Source of the DNA: Methylopila turkensis | Lineage (GTDB): Bacteria > Pseudomonadota > Alphaproteobacteria > Rhizobiales > Methylopilaceae | Direction: 5' to 3' | DNA length: 64,000 nt | NCBI RefSeq assembly: GCF_027922325.1 | Contig: NZ_BSFL01000001.1 | Coordinates: 677,610-741,609 of the forward strand | In this document: positions 25,963 to 35,394 of the stretch, one piece after another | Numbering within the stretch: the first letter of the stretch is position 1 | How the letters are laid out: each line of letters starts with the position of its first letter | Notes under the pieces: generated by a model | What the model was told of the DNA's origin: nothing | Databases searched by the model: none | What the model saw: only the letters and a program-made list of their open reading frames with translations | Translations under genes and position numbers: made by a program

Positions 25963-27255
25963 GTGACCACCTCCGCCGACGCCCCGAAGAACTCTCCCGC
26001 TCGCGTGCTGTTCGCCAGCCTCGTGGGCACGACCATCGAGTTCTTCGACTTCTACATCTACGCGACCGCCGCCGTGCTGGTGTTCCCGAAGCTGTTCTTC
26101 CCGTCGAGCGATCCGTCCTCGGCGATGCTCCAGTCGTTCGCGACCTTCGCGATCGCCTTCTTCGCGCGCCCGATCGGCGCGGCGGTGTTCGGGCATTTCG
26201 GCGACCGCGTCGGCCGCAAAGCGACGCTCGTCGCGGCCCTGATGTTGATGGGCTTCTCGACGGTCGCGATCGGGCTGCTGCCGACCTATGCGCAGATCGG
26301 CGTTGCGGCGCCGCTGCTGCTCGCCTTCTTCCGGCTCGGGCAGGGCCTCGGCCTCGGCGGCGAATGGGGCGGCGCGGTGCTGCTCGCGACCGAGAACGCG
26401 CCGAAGGGCAAGGAGGCCTGGTACGGCATGTTCCCGCAGCTCGGCGCGCCGATCGGCTTCATCTGCTCCGCGCTCAGCTTCCTCGTGCTGTCCTGGACGC
26501 TGACCGACGAGCAGTTCTTCGCCTGGGGCTGGCGCATCCCCTTCGTCGCGAGCGCGCTGCTCGTGATCGTCGGGCTCTATGTGCGGCTCAAGATCACCGA
26601 GACGCCGGCCTTCCGCGCCGCGCTGGAGCGGCATGAGCGCGTGCGGGTGCCGATGGCGGTGGTGCTGAAGGACCATGCCGGCCTGCTCGTGCTCGGCACG
26701 CTCGGCGCGACCGCGACCTTTACGGTGTTCTACCTGATGACCGTGTTCGCGCTCAGCTGGGGCACGGGCGTGCTGAACTACAGCCGCGGCGAGTTCCTGC
26801 CGCTGCAGATGCTGGGCATGGTGGCGTTCGGGCTGACGATCCCGTTCGCCGCCCGCATCGCCGACCGCGTCGGCCGCGAGCGGGCGCTGATCTGGGCGAC
26901 GGTCGGCATCTTCCTGTTCGGCTTCCTGTTCGAGCCGCTGTTCGGCGCCGGCGACGTGGTCAGCGTCGCGCTGTTCCTGGTGCTCGGCCTCGGTCTGATG
27001 GGCTGCACCTACGGCCCGCTCAGCGCGGCCTTGGCGGAGCTGTTCCCGACCGCGGTGCGCTACACCGGCGCCTCGCTGACCTTCAATCTCGCCGGCATCC
27101 TCGGCGCCTCGCCCGCGCCCTATGTCGCGACCTACCTCGCCAAGGCCTACGGCCTCGCGGCCGTCGGCTGGTACCTGTCGGCGATGGCTCTGCTGACGGG
27201 AGTGGCGCTCATCGCCGTGGCGCGGCGTCGGGAGACGCCGGCGCTCGCGGTCTGA
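25963..27255 (+). CDS. MFS transporter, metabolite:proton symporter (MHS) family
   Basis: A 430-residue inner-membrane transporter with about twelve hydrophobic spans. MHS features are SLVGTTIEFFDFYIYATAA at the N-terminus, the MFS loop motif GHFGDRVGRKATL, GQGLGLGGEWGGAVLLATE, and a second loop RIADRVGRERAL. Relatives import organic acids such as shikimate, citrate or alpha-ketoglutarate. The start codon is GTG. It may supply or export a product of the adjacent amidase/cyclase pathway, but the substrate is unknown. Confidence 0.88.
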   Translation: MTTSADAPKNSPARVLFASLVGTTIEFFDFYIYATAAVLVFPKLFFPSSDPSSAMLQSFATFAIAFFARPIGAAVFGHFGDRVGRKATLVAALMLMGFSTVAIGLLPTYAQIGVAAPLLLAFFRLGQGLGLGGEWGGAVLLATENAPKGKEAWYGMFPQLGAPIGFICSALSFLVLSWTLTDEQFFAWGWRIPFVASALLVIVGLYVRLKITETPAFRAALERHERVRVPMAVVLKDHAGLLVLGTLGATATFTVFYLMTVFALSWGTGVLNYSRGEFLPLQMLGMVAFGLTIPFAARIADRVGRERALIWATVGIFLFGFLFEPLFGAGDVVSVALFLVLGLGLMGCTYGPLSAALAELFPTAVRYTGASLTFNLAGILGASPAPYVATYLAKAYGLAAVGWYLSAMALLTGVALIAVARRRETPALAV

Positions 27256-27266
27256 AGGCGCGGACC

Positions 27267-27290
27267 GGCGGCGGAGCTTACTCCGCCGCC
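27267..27290. terminator. Bidirectional stem-loop between the MHS transporter and hemA
   Basis: GGCGGCGGAG (27267-27276) and CTCCGCCGCC (27281-27290) form a perfect 10-bp stem with loop CTTA, which includes the hemA stop codon. It sits between convergent genes. The lack of T-tracts lowers confidence in intrinsic termination. Confidence 0.5.
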
Positions 27291-28507
27291 TGCGCCATCT
27301 GGCGGCGCGGCAGGTCGAGCTTCTCCCACACCGCGTCGAGCGCGCGGGCGAGCTTCGCGATCAGCGCGTCGTCATGGAACGGCGTCGGCGTGATCCGGAG
27401 CCGCTCCGTGCCGCGGGGCACGGTCGGGTAGTTGATCGGCTGGATGTAGATGCCGTGGTCGGCCAGCAGCGCGTCGGAGGCGGCTTTCGCCATCTCCGGG
27501 CAGCCGACGAACACCGGCACGATGTGGGTCTCGGAATCCATCACCGGCAGGCCGCGGTCGGCGAGCGCGGCCTTGGTCCGGGCCGCCTGCGCCTGATGGC
27601 GCTCGCGCTCGGCTTGCGAGGCCTTGAGATGTGCGACCGAGGCGCGGGCGGCGGCCGCGATCGCCGGCGGCATGGCGGTCGTGAAGATGAAGCCCGGCGC
27701 GTAGGAGCGCACGGCGTCCACCAGCGAACGCGTGCCGGCGATGTAGCCGCCGATGACGCCGAAGGCCTTGGCGAGCGTGCCCTCGATCACGTCCACGCGG
27801 TGCATCACACCCTCGCGCTCGGCGATGCCGGCGCCGCGGGGGCCGTACATGCCCACCGCATGGACCTCGTCCAGATAGGTCATCGCGCCGTAGCGTTCGG
27901 CGAGGTCGCAGAACGCCTTGATCGGCGCCACGTCCCCGTCCATCGAGTAGACGCTCTCGAACGCGATCAGCTTCGGGCGCGCCGGGTCGGCCTCCTTGAG
28001 CATGCGCTCGAGGTCGGCGACGTCGTTGTGCCGGAAGATTTTCTTCTCGCAGCCCGAGCCGCGCACGCCCGCGATCATCGAGGCGTGGTTCAGCTCGTCG
28101 GAGAGGATGAGACAGTCCGGCAGCAGCCGGGCGATGGTCGAGATGCCGGCCTCGTTGGAGACGTAGCCGGAGGAGAACACCAGCGCCGCGTCCTTGCCGT
28201 GCAGATCCGCGAGCTCGCGCTCGAGCAGGACCAGCGGATGGTTGGTGCCGGCGATGTTGCGGGTGCCGCCTGCCCCCGCGCCGACGCGCTCGGCGGTCTC
28301 CGTCATCGCGCGGATGACGGACGGGTGCTGGCCCATGCCGAGGTAGTCGTTGGAGCACCACATGACCACGTCGCGCGCGCCGTCCGGCGCATGCCACGTC
28401 GCGTGCGGGAACGACCCCGCGCGGCGTTCGAGATCGGCGAAAACGCGGTAGCGCTTCTCGAGGTGAAGCTGCTCGACCGCGTTGCGGAAGACGTCGTCGT
28501 ACTTCAT
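27278..28507 (-). CDS. hemA: 5-aminolevulinate synthase
   Basis: Pyridoxal-phosphate enzyme that condenses glycine and succinyl-CoA to 5-aminolevulinate, the entry to haem in alphaproteobacteria (C4 pathway). The 409-residue protein has the conserved N-terminal region [13 protein letters not shown], the glycine-rich [15 protein letters not shown], the active-site Lys in [14 protein letters not shown], and the C-terminal [19 protein letters not shown] 28507 has GAGAGG about seven bases upstream; the frame to 28639 overlaps the next gene and is not needed. A promoter candidate lies at 28539-28566. Confidence 0.96.
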   Translation of the reverse strand: MKYDDVFRNAVEQLHLEKRYRVFADLERRAGSFPHATWHAPDGARDVVMWCSNDYLGMGQHPSVIRAMTETAERVGAGAGGTRNIAGTNHPLVLLERELADLHGKDAALVFSSGYVSNEAGISTIARLLPDCLILSDELNHASMIAGVRGSGCEKKIFRHNDVADLERMLKEADPARPKLIAFESVYSMDGDVAPIKAFCDLAERYGAMTYLDEVHAVGMYGPRGAGIAEREGVMHRVDVIEGTLAKAFGVIGGYIAGTRSLVDAVRSYAPGFIFTTAMPPAIAAAARASVAHLKASQAERERHQAQAARTKAALADRGLPVMDSETHIVPVFVGCPEMAKAASDALLADHGIYIQPINYPTVPRGTERLRITPTPFHDDALIAKLARALDAVWEKLDLPRRQMAQAAE

Positions 28508-28538
28508 CGGCCTCTCTTTTCGCCGACACGTCATAATC

Positions 28539-28566
28539 ATTCTAGTGCGGAATGTCGCGGGTCGAA
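28539..28566 (-). promoter_or_regulatory. Candidate hemA promoter with embedded GACATTCC element
   Basis: On the minus strand TTCGAC (28561-28566) and TAGAAT (28539-28544) are 16 bases apart, and transcription would start about 25 bases before the hemA start codon. The spacer contains GACATTCC (28549-28556), also found in the equivalent position upstream of the iron-binding-protein gene. Iron-responsive control is an inference. Confidence 0.45.
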
Positions 28567-28601
28567 CATCGCGAAGCGACAGAACGCCGCGTGATAATTC
28601 G

Positions 28602-30326
28602 TCAGGGGCGGATGATCGCGTCGACCGGCGCGTCGTCATCCGTTTGAGACGACGACCATCGCCGCGCGCTGGCGCGGGCGACCAGCACGACGGGGGCGAG
28701 GCCCGTGAGAACGATGGCGATCGCGGCCACCGCGCCGCTTTCGTAGCTGCCGCGCGAGGCTTCCGCGTAGACGTGGGTGGCGAGCGTTTCGAAGTTGAAC
28801 GGCCTCAGCAGAAGGGTGGCCGACAGCTCCTTCATGCAGTCCACGAAGACCAGCAATGCGGCGGCGCCGAGGGCGGGTCCTGCGAGCGGAACGTGGATGC
28901 GGCGCGCCACGCCGCCCGGCCGCTCGCCGAGATTGCGCGCGGCGTGGTCGAGCGTCGTCGGGATCTTGGCGAGCCCCGCTTCGACGCCCCCGGCGGGGAT
29001 GGCGAGGAACCGCACCACATAAGCGTAGATCAGCGCGGCTCCCGAGCCGGACAGCAGCAGCCCGGTCGAGAGGCCGAAGAACTCACGGGCCGCGCCGTCG
29101 ATCATGTTGTCGAAGGCGGCGAGCGGCGTCAGCAGGCCGACCGCGAGCACGGTGCCCGGCATGGCGTAGCCGACGCTCGCGGCGCGCAGGGTGAAGCGCG
29201 CCGGGCCGCCGCGCCCGATTCGCACGGCGTAGGCCACGACGAAGCCGAGCGTCACCGCGATCACGGTCGCGACCGACGCGAACAGCACGGTGTTCAGGGT
29301 CTCCTGCAGGATTTGCGGCGGCAGGCCGAACTCCGCGATCCGGCGCCAGGCCTCGCGCAGCAGATAGGCGAAGGGGGCGACGAAGCCGGCGAGGATCGGC
29401 AGCGCGCAGCCGATCACGCAGGCGGCCTGCCCTAGCGCGCCGGGCGTGCGCCGCGCGGCGCCCCGGACCCCGCGCGCGCCGGAGGACACCGTCTGCCGGC
29501 GGCGCGCCCAGCGTTCGAGCGCGACCAGCAGCACCACGATCGCGAGCATCGCCAGCGCGATCTGCGCCGCGCCCTCGACGCTCGATCGGTTCACCCAGGT
29601 CGTGTAGATCGACACCGTCAGGGTGCGGACGCCGAGGAACTCGGCCGCGCCGATGTCGTTCAGCGCCTCCATCAGCGCCAGCGAGACGCCGACCGCGATC
29701 GCCGGCCGCGCGAGCGGCAGCGCGACCAGGAAGAACGTCCGCAGGCCTCCGGCGCCGAGCGTGCGCGCGACCTCCAGCACCGTCGCCGACTGCATCAAGA
29801 ACATGGAGCGGGCGGTGAGGTAGACGTAGGGGTAGAGCACCGATCCCAGCAGGAAGACGCATCCGCCCATGGAGCGGATCTCCGGAAACCAGAGGTCGCG
29901 CGGGTTCTGGACCCCGAGCGCGCTCCGCAGCGCGGTCTGCACGGGGCCGATCGGGTGCAGGATGTCGAGATAGGCGAAAGCCGCGATGTATGTCGGGATC
30001 GCGAGCGGCAGCAGCAGCGCCCAGTCGAACATGGCGCGGCCGGGAAAACGGTAGGCCGAGACGATCCAGGCGGTGCCCACTCCGACCACGGCGACCACGG
30101 CGCCGACGCCGGCGAGCAGGGTCGCGGATTCGATCAGCGCACGCGGCAGAACGGTCGCGATCAGATGCGGCCAAAGATCGCCCGAGCCGCGCAGGGCGAG
30201 CCCGACGAGGCCCGCCACCGGCGCGAGCGTCAGGGCGGCGACGACGGCGCTGGCCGTGAGCCAGCGCCGCCCGTCCCGCGGGGCGGCGGCGACGCGGGCG
30301 TCGCCGCCGTGCGTCGCGACGGTCAT
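28602..30326 (-). CDS. Fe(III) ABC transporter permease (FbpB/AfuB type, duplicated domain)
   Basis: A 574-residue inner-membrane protein with two homologous permease halves of about six helices each, typical of iron FbpB proteins. Each half has an EAA-like loop: [26 protein letters not shown] in the first and [25 protein letters not shown] in the second. It lies 19 bases after the binding-protein gene. No iron-ABC ATPase gene is adjacent, so the ATPase must be encoded elsewhere. The hemA gene follows 94 bases downstream on the same strand. Confidence 0.9.
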   Translation of the reverse strand: MTVATHGGDARVAAAPRDGRRWLTASAVVAALTLAPVAGLVGLALRGSGDLWPHLIATVLPRALIESATLLAGVGAVVAVVGVGTAWIVSAYRFPGRAMFDWALLLPLAIPTYIAAFAYLDILHPIGPVQTALRSALGVQNPRDLWFPEIRSMGGCVFLLGSVLYPYVYLTARSMFLMQSATVLEVARTLGAGGLRTFFLVALPLARPAIAVGVSLALMEALNDIGAAEFLGVRTLTVSIYTTWVNRSSVEGAAQIALAMLAIVVLLVALERWARRRQTVSSGARGVRGAARRTPGALGQAACVIGCALPILAGFVAPFAYLLREAWRRIAEFGLPPQILQETLNTVLFASVATVIAVTLGFVVAYAVRIGRGGPARFTLRAASVGYAMPGTVLAVGLLTPLAAFDNMIDGAAREFFGLSTGLLLSGSGAALIYAYVVRFLAIPAGGVEAGLAKIPTTLDHAARNLGERPGGVARRIHVPLAGPALGAAALLVFVDCMKELSATLLLRPFNFETLATHVYAEASRGSYESGAVAAIAIVLTGLAPVVLVARASARRWSSSQTDDDAPVDAIIRP

Positions 30327-30345
30327 CGCCGCGTCGGCTCCGGGA

Positions 30346-31374
30346 TCAGTCGTTGAAGCCGACTTCGTCGACCAGCGCGGCCGCGGCCTTTCGGTTCTTG
30401 GCGATCTCGACCAGCGGGTGGTCGTCGGGCTCGAACGTCCCGAACGCCTCGACGATCGGGTCGGTCTTGGCGCCCGCCTTCACCGGGTACTCATAGTTCG
30501 TCTCGGCGAACAGCTTCTGGCCCTGGTCCGTCACCAGGAATTCCAGCAGCTTCACGGCCTCGTCGCGGTTCGGCGCGTTCTTGGCGACGACCGCGCCGGA
30601 GACGTTGGCGTGCGTGCCGCCGCTCTTGGCGAAGGTCGGCAGGATGACGTTGATCGAATCGGCCCAGGTCTTCTGATCGGCGCCGCCTTTGCCGGAGCGC
30701 ATCAGGCCGACGTAGTAGGAGTTGCCAATCGCGAGGTCACAGGTTCCGGCGAGGATGTCCTTGGCGCCCTCGCGGTCGCCGCCGCTCGGCTTGCGGGCGA
30801 GATTGGCCTTGAGGCCGGTGAGCCAAGCCTTGGCCCCGTCCTTGCCGTCCTTGTCGATGACGGCCGCGATCAGCGACGTGTTGTAAGGGTGCTGGCCCGA
30901 GCGGATGCAGACCTTGCCCTTCCACTTCGGGTCGGCGAGCTCCTCGTAGGTCAGCGCCTTCAGATCCGGCAGCCGGTCCTTTGAGGCGTAGACGACGCGG
31001 GCGCGCATGCTGGTCGCGAACCAGCGGCCCTCGGGATCGCGGAACGCCGGCGGGATCGCGGCGTCGAGCGCCGCGGACTTGATCGGCTGAGCGAGCCCCT
31101 TGTCGACGAGGTCGATGAGGTTGCCGTAGTCGACGACCATCAGGATGTCGGCGGGCGATGCGGCGCCCTCGGCGGCCACGCGCTCCGCAAGGCCCTCCTT
31201 GATGAAGATGGCGTTGACCTTGGTCCCGGTCGCTTTGGTGTAGGCGTCGAGCATGGGCTGGATCAGCCCCGGCTCGCGCGTGGTGTAAATGTTCACTTCG
31301 GCGGCGAGCGCGGGCGTCGCGGCGCCGAACAGCGCGCAGGCGGCGGCGAGGCGGGAGATCAGACGAGCGGTCAT
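30346..31374 (-). CDS. Fe(III) ABC transporter periplasmic binding protein (FbpA/AfuA type)
   Basis: A 342-residue periplasmic iron-binding protein. The signal peptide is at about 1-24 (LAAACALFGAATPALA). The mature chain begins EVNIYTTREPGLIQPMLDAY, as in transferrin-like FbpA proteins. The iron-ligand tyrosine pair is in GNSYYVGLM near residue 218. GGGGA precedes ATG 31374. It is upstream of its permease and of hemA on one strand, linking iron import and haem synthesis. Confidence 0.92.
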   Translation of the reverse strand: MTARLISRLAAACALFGAATPALAAEVNIYTTREPGLIQPMLDAYTKATGTKVNAIFIKEGLAERVAAEGAASPADILMVVDYGNLIDLVDKGLAQPIKSAALDAAIPPAFRDPEGRWFATSMRARVVYASKDRLPDLKALTYEELADPKWKGKVCIRSGQHPYNTSLIAAVIDKDGKDGAKAWLTGLKANLARKPSGGDREGAKDILAGTCDLAIGNSYYVGLMRSGKGGADQKTWADSINVILPTFAKSGGTHANVSGAVVAKNAPNRDEAVKLLEFLVTDQGQKLFAETNYEYPVKAGAKTDPIVEAFGTFEPDDHPLVEIAKNRKAAAALVDEVGFND

Positions 31375-31502
31375 CACGGCGTTCCCCGATATGCGGCGCT
31401 CGCCCTCCGGGGCGATGTCGTTTCGTCCGCCGCAACGCGCGTCGTACGTCCGGCGCCGGCGGCGGTCAATCGGCTTCCCCAAGCTGTCATAAGCATGGAA
31501 TT

Positions 31503-31530
31503 AGAATAGTTTGAAGGAATGTCCGCGAAG
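31503..31530 (-). promoter_or_regulatory. Candidate promoter of the iron-uptake operon with GACATTCC element
   Basis: On the minus strand CTTCGC (31525-31530) and TATTCT (31503-31508) are 16 bases apart, with GACATTCC (31516-31523) between them. TTATGAC follows at 31486-31492, as it does downstream of the hemA promoter. The leader would be about 120 bases long. ATTAGAA...TTTGAAG here loosely resembles Irr-type boxes, but the match is weak. Confidence 0.4.
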
Positions 31531-31567
31531 CGGGAGCCACCGTTTCGCACGGGCGCTACCGACCTGC

Positions 31568-31573
31568 TATAGC
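31568..31573 (+). promoter_or_regulatory. Possible -10 hexamer of dapB
   Basis: TATAGC lies 52 bases before the dapB start, with a poor -35 (TTCGCA, 18 bases upstream). It is the only recognisable promoter element for dapB in the divergent 250-base spacer. Confidence 0.35.
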
Positions 31574-31625
31574 AGCGCCCGTAGCCCAACCGCCGCATCA
31601 CGTTTTCCGCATAAGGACGCCCGCC

Positions 31626-32432
31626 ATGCGCCTCATCGTTGCAGGAACCTCCGGCCGCATGGGTCGCGCGCTGGTGCGGGCGATCGGCGAGACGGAGGGC
31701 GTCGAGCTGGCCGGCGCGCTCGAGCGCCCGGGCTCCGAGCATCTCGGTCGCGACGCCGGCGAACTCGCCGGTTTAGGGCCGCTCGGCATCGTCGTGACGG
31801 ACGACGCGCTGCCGCTCGTCGCGGCGGCGGACGGCATCCTCGATTTCACGGCGCCCGAGGCGAGCGTCGCCCTGTCCGAACTCGCCGCGCAGGCGCGCAT
31901 CGTGCACGTCATCGGCACGACGGGCTTCTCGACGGCGCAGATCGCGCGGCTCGACGCCGCGGCCCGCCACGGCGTCATCGTGCGTTCGGGCAACATGAGC
32001 CTAGGCGTCAACCTGCTTGCGGCGCTGGTGCGCCAGGCGGCGCGCGCGCTGGGGCCCGACTGGGACGTCGAGATCGTCGAGATGCACCACCGGCTGAAGG
32101 TCGACGCGCCGTCCGGCACCGCTCTGCTGCTCGGCCAGGCCGCCGCGGAAGGCCGCGAGATCGCCCTCGCCGAAAGCGCGGTTCGCGTCCGGGACGGCCA
32201 CACCGGCGCCCGCGTCGAAGGGACGATCGGCTTCGCCACGCTGCGCGGCGGCACCGTCGTCGGCGACCATTCGGTGATCCTCGCGGGGCCCGGCGAGCGC
32301 GTCGAACTGGGGCACCGGGCCGAGGACCGCATGATCTTCGCCCGCGGCGCCGTGAAGGCCGCCCTCTGGGGTTTCCGGCGCAAGCCCGGCCATTACGGCA
32401 TGGCCGACGTGCTGGGCCTTCAGCCCGCCTGA
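31626..32432 (+). CDS. dapB: 4-hydroxy-tetrahydrodipicolinate reductase
   Basis: Reduces hydroxy-tetrahydrodipicolinate with NAD(P)H in the lysine and diaminopimelate pathway. The 268-residue protein has the N-terminal nucleotide motif [14 protein letters not shown]. The family signature [22 protein letters not shown], near residues 150-172, holds the catalytic His-His and Lys. The C-terminal [15 protein letters not shown] is also conserved. A ribosome site AAGGAC precedes ATG 31626. gpmA follows 103 bases downstream, an arrangement seen in other Hyphomicrobiales (from memory). Confidence 0.96.
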   Translation: MRLIVAGTSGRMGRALVRAIGETEGVELAGALERPGSEHLGRDAGELAGLGPLGIVVTDDALPLVAAADGILDFTAPEASVALSELAAQARIVHVIGTTGFSTAQIARLDAAARHGVIVRSGNMSLGVNLLAALVRQAARALGPDWDVEIVEMHHRLKVDAPSGTALLLGQAAAEGREIALAESAVRVRDGHTGARVEGTIGFATLRGGTVVGDHSVILAGPGERVELGHRAEDRMIFARGAVKAALWGFRRKPGHYGMADVLGLQPA

Positions 32433-32535
32433 ACGCCACGCAAAGCTTCGTGCAAAGGCCGTGCGGCTAGGCTAAGGATCGCGCGGCGTCGCCACAGCTC
32501 GCCGATCCGACCGCCCCTTCCGCCGGAGCAGCCGC

Positions 32536-33153
32536 ATGCAACGTCGCCTCGTCCTCGTCCGCCATGGCCAGAGCGAGTGGAACCTCAAGAACCTCTTCAC
32601 AGGTTGGAAGGATCCCGGACTGACGGAAAAGGGCGTCGAAGAGGCCAAGGCGGCCGGGGCGCGCCTCAAGGCGCAGGACATAAAGTTCGACGTCGCCTTC
32701 ACCTCCAAGCTGCAGCGCGCCCAGCGCACCAACGACCTGATCCTGGCCGAGCTCGGCCAGCGCGTGCCCGTCATCGAGGACGCGGCGCTGAACGAGCGCG
32801 ACTACGGCGAGCTCACCGGCCTGAACAAGGACGACGCCCGCAAGACCTGGGGCGAGCAGAAGGTGCTGATGTGGCGCCGGTCCTACGAGGTGCCGCCGCC
32901 CGGCGGCGAGTCGCTGCGCGACACCGTCGCCCGCGCGCTGCCGTACTTCGTGCGCGAAATCCTGCCGCGCGTGCTGAACGGGGAGCAGACGCTCGTGACC
33001 GCCCACGGCAATTCGCTGCGCGCGCTGATCATGGTGCTGGAGCGTCTGACGCCCGAGGCGCTGCTCCGTCGCGAGCTGTTCACCGGGGCGCCCATCATCT
33101 ACGACGTCAACCCGGACTCGACGATCGCCGCGATCAAGGATCTCGCCGGCTGA
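32536..33153 (+). CDS. gpmA: 2,3-bisphosphoglycerate-dependent phosphoglycerate mutase
   Basis: Interconverts 3- and 2-phosphoglycerate in glycolysis and gluconeogenesis. [23 protein letters not shown] at the N-terminus carries the phosphorylated catalytic His. [15 protein letters not shown] and [13 protein letters not shown] carry the second catalytic Glu and His. The 205-residue length is the shorter form normal for alphaproteobacteria. A stem-loop (GCCGGCT at 33145-33151, AGCCGGC at 33156-33162) overlaps its stop codon. Confidence 0.95.
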   Translation: MQRRLVLVRHGQSEWNLKNLFTGWKDPGLTEKGVEEAKAAGARLKAQDIKFDVAFTSKLQRAQRTNDLILAELGQRVPVIEDAALNERDYGELTGLNKDDARKTWGEQKVLMWRRSYEVPPPGGESLRDTVARALPYFVREILPRVLNGEQTLVTAHGNSLRALIMVLERLTPEALLRRELFTGAPIIYDVNPDSTIAAIKDLAG

Positions 33154-33162
33154 CAAGCCGGC
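33145..33162 (+). terminator. Weak stem-loop at the end of gpmA
   Basis: GCCGGCT and AGCCGGC form a perfect 7-bp stem with loop GACA, spanning the gpmA stop codon. The following sequence is TCTCTGG, without a T-tract. Confidence 0.35.
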
Positions 33163-33242
33163 TCTCTGGAAGTCGGCGCGGACGCGTCCAGTCATGAAGA
33201 AATGATTGGCCGCGCCGCCAAAGCGCGCCATCATTTCGGGTC

Positions 33243-34370
33243 ATGGCGACATGGTCGATGCGGCACAGCGGTCGGGCGCAGCGTGGGTTTCGCGCGGCGC
33301 TGGTCGCGTTCGGCCTTGTCACGACCACGCTGTCGCCCGCGTCCGCCGCCGAGAACGCGCCGGCGATCCCCACGCCCTCTCCCTCCGATGACGCCAATGC
33401 GGTCCATGCGGCCGCTGAAATCCGCGCACAGGGCGGCCAGCTCGAGCCCTGCGCGGGCGTCGACCTGGTCAAGGCGCTGCAGGCGAGCGATCCGGCCGGC
33501 TTCGCGGCGTTCGAGGACGCCGCCCGCAACGTCGTGAACGGACAGGGCTTGCTCTGGCGCGTCGAGCGGCCGGGCGGCCGACCGTCCTACCTGTTCGGCA
33601 CGATGCATTCGACCGACGCGGAGGCCAAGGATTTCGACGACCTGGTCATACGCGCGCTCGCACGCTCCAATGTGGTCGCGATCGAACTGCCGGGCGCGAG
33701 CACTCGTCGCGTCGCCGGCGAGCTTCGCCGCCTGGTCGCGAACCGGTCCTACCGCCCCACCGGCGGCGCGCTGCGGCTGCTCCCCGAGCATGTGAGACCC
33801 GACGTCGAGCGGCGTATCGCGCAAGCCGGCATCCCGCCGGGCGTCGCGGACCAACTGCAGCCTTGGTATCTCGCGCTTGCCCTGTCGCGCTCGACCTGCG
33901 CCGCGACGCCCAAGAGCACGGATACGGAAACCGCGGATGGACGCATCGAGCGTCTCGCCCACGAACAGGGATCGGACGTGGTCGCGCTCGAAACCCCGCT
34001 CGAGCAGGTCGAGGCTCTGGCCTCGGTGCCGGACGGCGTCGCCGTGCGCATGCTCAAGGACGCGGCCGAGCGCGGCATGAAGCCCGAGGACGTCGAGAGC
34101 ACGATCACCGGGCTCTACCGGACGCGGCGGATCGGCTACCTGCTCGCGATGCGAGGCCCGACCTGGGCCGGCGTGTTCGACGTCGACGGCTACGCCGATT
34201 TTCTGTCGGCGTTCATCACCCGCCGCAACGCCTCGATGCTGGATCGCGCGCTGCCCATTCTGTCGCGCGGCGAAGCCTTCCTTGCGGTCGGCGCCCTGCA
34301 CCTGCCGGGGCCGAGCGGCCTGGTCGAGATGATCCGCCGCTCCGGCTATCTGGTGACGCGCATCTGGTGA
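33243..34370 (+). CDS. TraB/GumN family protein, exported
   Basis: A 375-residue protein of the TraB/GumN superfamily, some members of which are metalloproteases. It has a signal-like N-terminus (FRAALVAFGLVTTTLSPASAAEN). The two glycine-histidine motifs expected for the family are both present: YLFGTMHSTD near residue 120 and LAVGALHLPGPSGLVEMIRRSGY near the C-terminus. It ends three bases from the convergent Ada-like gene. Substrate unknown. Confidence 0.85.
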   Translation: MATWSMRHSGRAQRGFRAALVAFGLVTTTLSPASAAENAPAIPTPSPSDDANAVHAAAEIRAQGGQLEPCAGVDLVKALQASDPAGFAAFEDAARNVVNGQGLLWRVERPGGRPSYLFGTMHSTDAEAKDFDDLVIRALARSNVVAIELPGASTRRVAGELRRLVANRSYRPTGGALRLLPEHVRPDVERRIAQAGIPPGVADQLQPWYLALALSRSTCAATPKSTDTETADGRIERLAHEQGSDVVALETPLEQVEALASVPDGVAVRMLKDAAERGMKPEDVESTITGLYRTRRIGYLLAMRGPTWAGVFDVDGYADFLSAFITRRNASMLDRALPILSRGEAFLAVGALHLPGPSGLVEMIRRSGYLVTRIW

Positions 34371-34373
34371 GGC

Positions 34374-35312
34374 TCAGGCGACGGCGCCGTCCTCCGCCGG
34401 ACGGTCGCCGCGCCGCTTCGCGGTCTCCCAGCCCAGCATCGCGCGCTTGCGGGTCAGGCCCCAGTGGTAGCCGGTCAGCGCGCCGTCGCGGCCGATCACC
34501 CGGTGACAGGGCACCACGAAGGAGATCGGGTTCTTCCCCACCGCCGCTCCCACCGCGCGCGCGGCCTTCGGGCGGCCGATGGTCTGCGCGATGTCGCCAT
34601 AGGTGGTGGCGCGGCCGAGCGGAACGCCGAGCAGCGTCCGCCACACGGTCACCTCGAAGTCTGTGCCGATCAAAACCACGCGCAGCGGCCGATCCGGGCT
34701 CCAGCAGGCGGGATCGAACGCCTGCGCCGCATAAGGTCCGATCGCGGCGTCGTCGCGCGCGAAGCCCGCCGCCGGCCAGCGCCGCGCCAGATCGCGATAG
34801 GCTTCCTGCACCCCGCCCGCCTGGTCGGCGAAGCCTATGCCGCACAGCCCGCGGTCGGTCGCGGTCAGCACCGCCACGCCGAACGGCGACGGCGCGACGC
34901 CCCAGCGGATGACGAGCCCGGCACCGCCGGTCTTGAAGTCGCCCGGCGACATCGCCTCGTGGGTGACGAACAGATCGTGCAGCCGCCCCGGCCCTGAAAG
35001 GCCGAGTTCGTAGGAGGCGTCGAGCAGGTTGACGTCGTCGCGGCGTAGCAGATCGCGGGCCCGGTCGAGCGTCACCGCCTGCAGGAAGGCTTTCGGCGAC
35101 AGCCCGCACCAGCGGCGGAACACGTGATGCAGATGCGAGGGCGACAGCCCGACGACGTCCGCGACCTGCTCCACCGTCGGCTGCGAGCGGAAGCGGGTCG
35201 TCAGATGTTCGAGCGCGCGCCGGACCACGTCGTAGTCCGCGGCCGCCGCGGAGGGTTCGGGCGTCAGAGCCATGGAAGCGTCGCCGAGGGCCGGTGAGGG
35301 GGCGTCCAACAT
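34374..35312 (-). CDS. Ada-like methylated-DNA--protein-cysteine methyltransferase with AraC-type DNA-binding domain
   Basis: A 312-residue two-domain protein. Residues about 25-110 form an AraC-type helix-turn-helix (VEQVADVVGLSPSHLHHVFRRW). Residues about 140-300 form an O6-alkylguanine-DNA alkyltransferase with the active-site motif FVVPCHRVIG and upstream GRATTYGDIAQTIG. The N-terminal zinc domain of E. coli Ada, which senses methyl phosphotriesters through four cysteines, is absent. GGAGG precedes ATG 35312. It probably repairs alkylated guanine; whether it activates transcription is unclear without the sensor domain. Confidence 0.9.
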   Translation of the reverse strand: MLDAPSPALGDASMALTPEPSAAAADYDVVRRALEHLTTRFRSQPTVEQVADVVGLSPSHLHHVFRRWCGLSPKAFLQAVTLDRARDLLRRDDVNLLDASYELGLSGPGRLHDLFVTHEAMSPGDFKTGGAGLVIRWGVAPSPFGVAVLTATDRGLCGIGFADQAGGVQEAYRDLARRWPAAGFARDDAAIGPYAAQAFDPACWSPDRPLRVVLIGTDFEVTVWRTLLGVPLGRATTYGDIAQTIGRPKAARAVGAAVGKNPISFVVPCHRVIGRDGALTGYHWGLTRKRAMLGWETAKRRGDRPAEDGAVA

Positions 35313-35394
35313 GTCCGGCCTCCGGTGAAGATGCGGTTCCTCGCCACCATGGCGGCCAGGCGGCCTGGCGGACACCCGAAACCGACGGCCGCGG

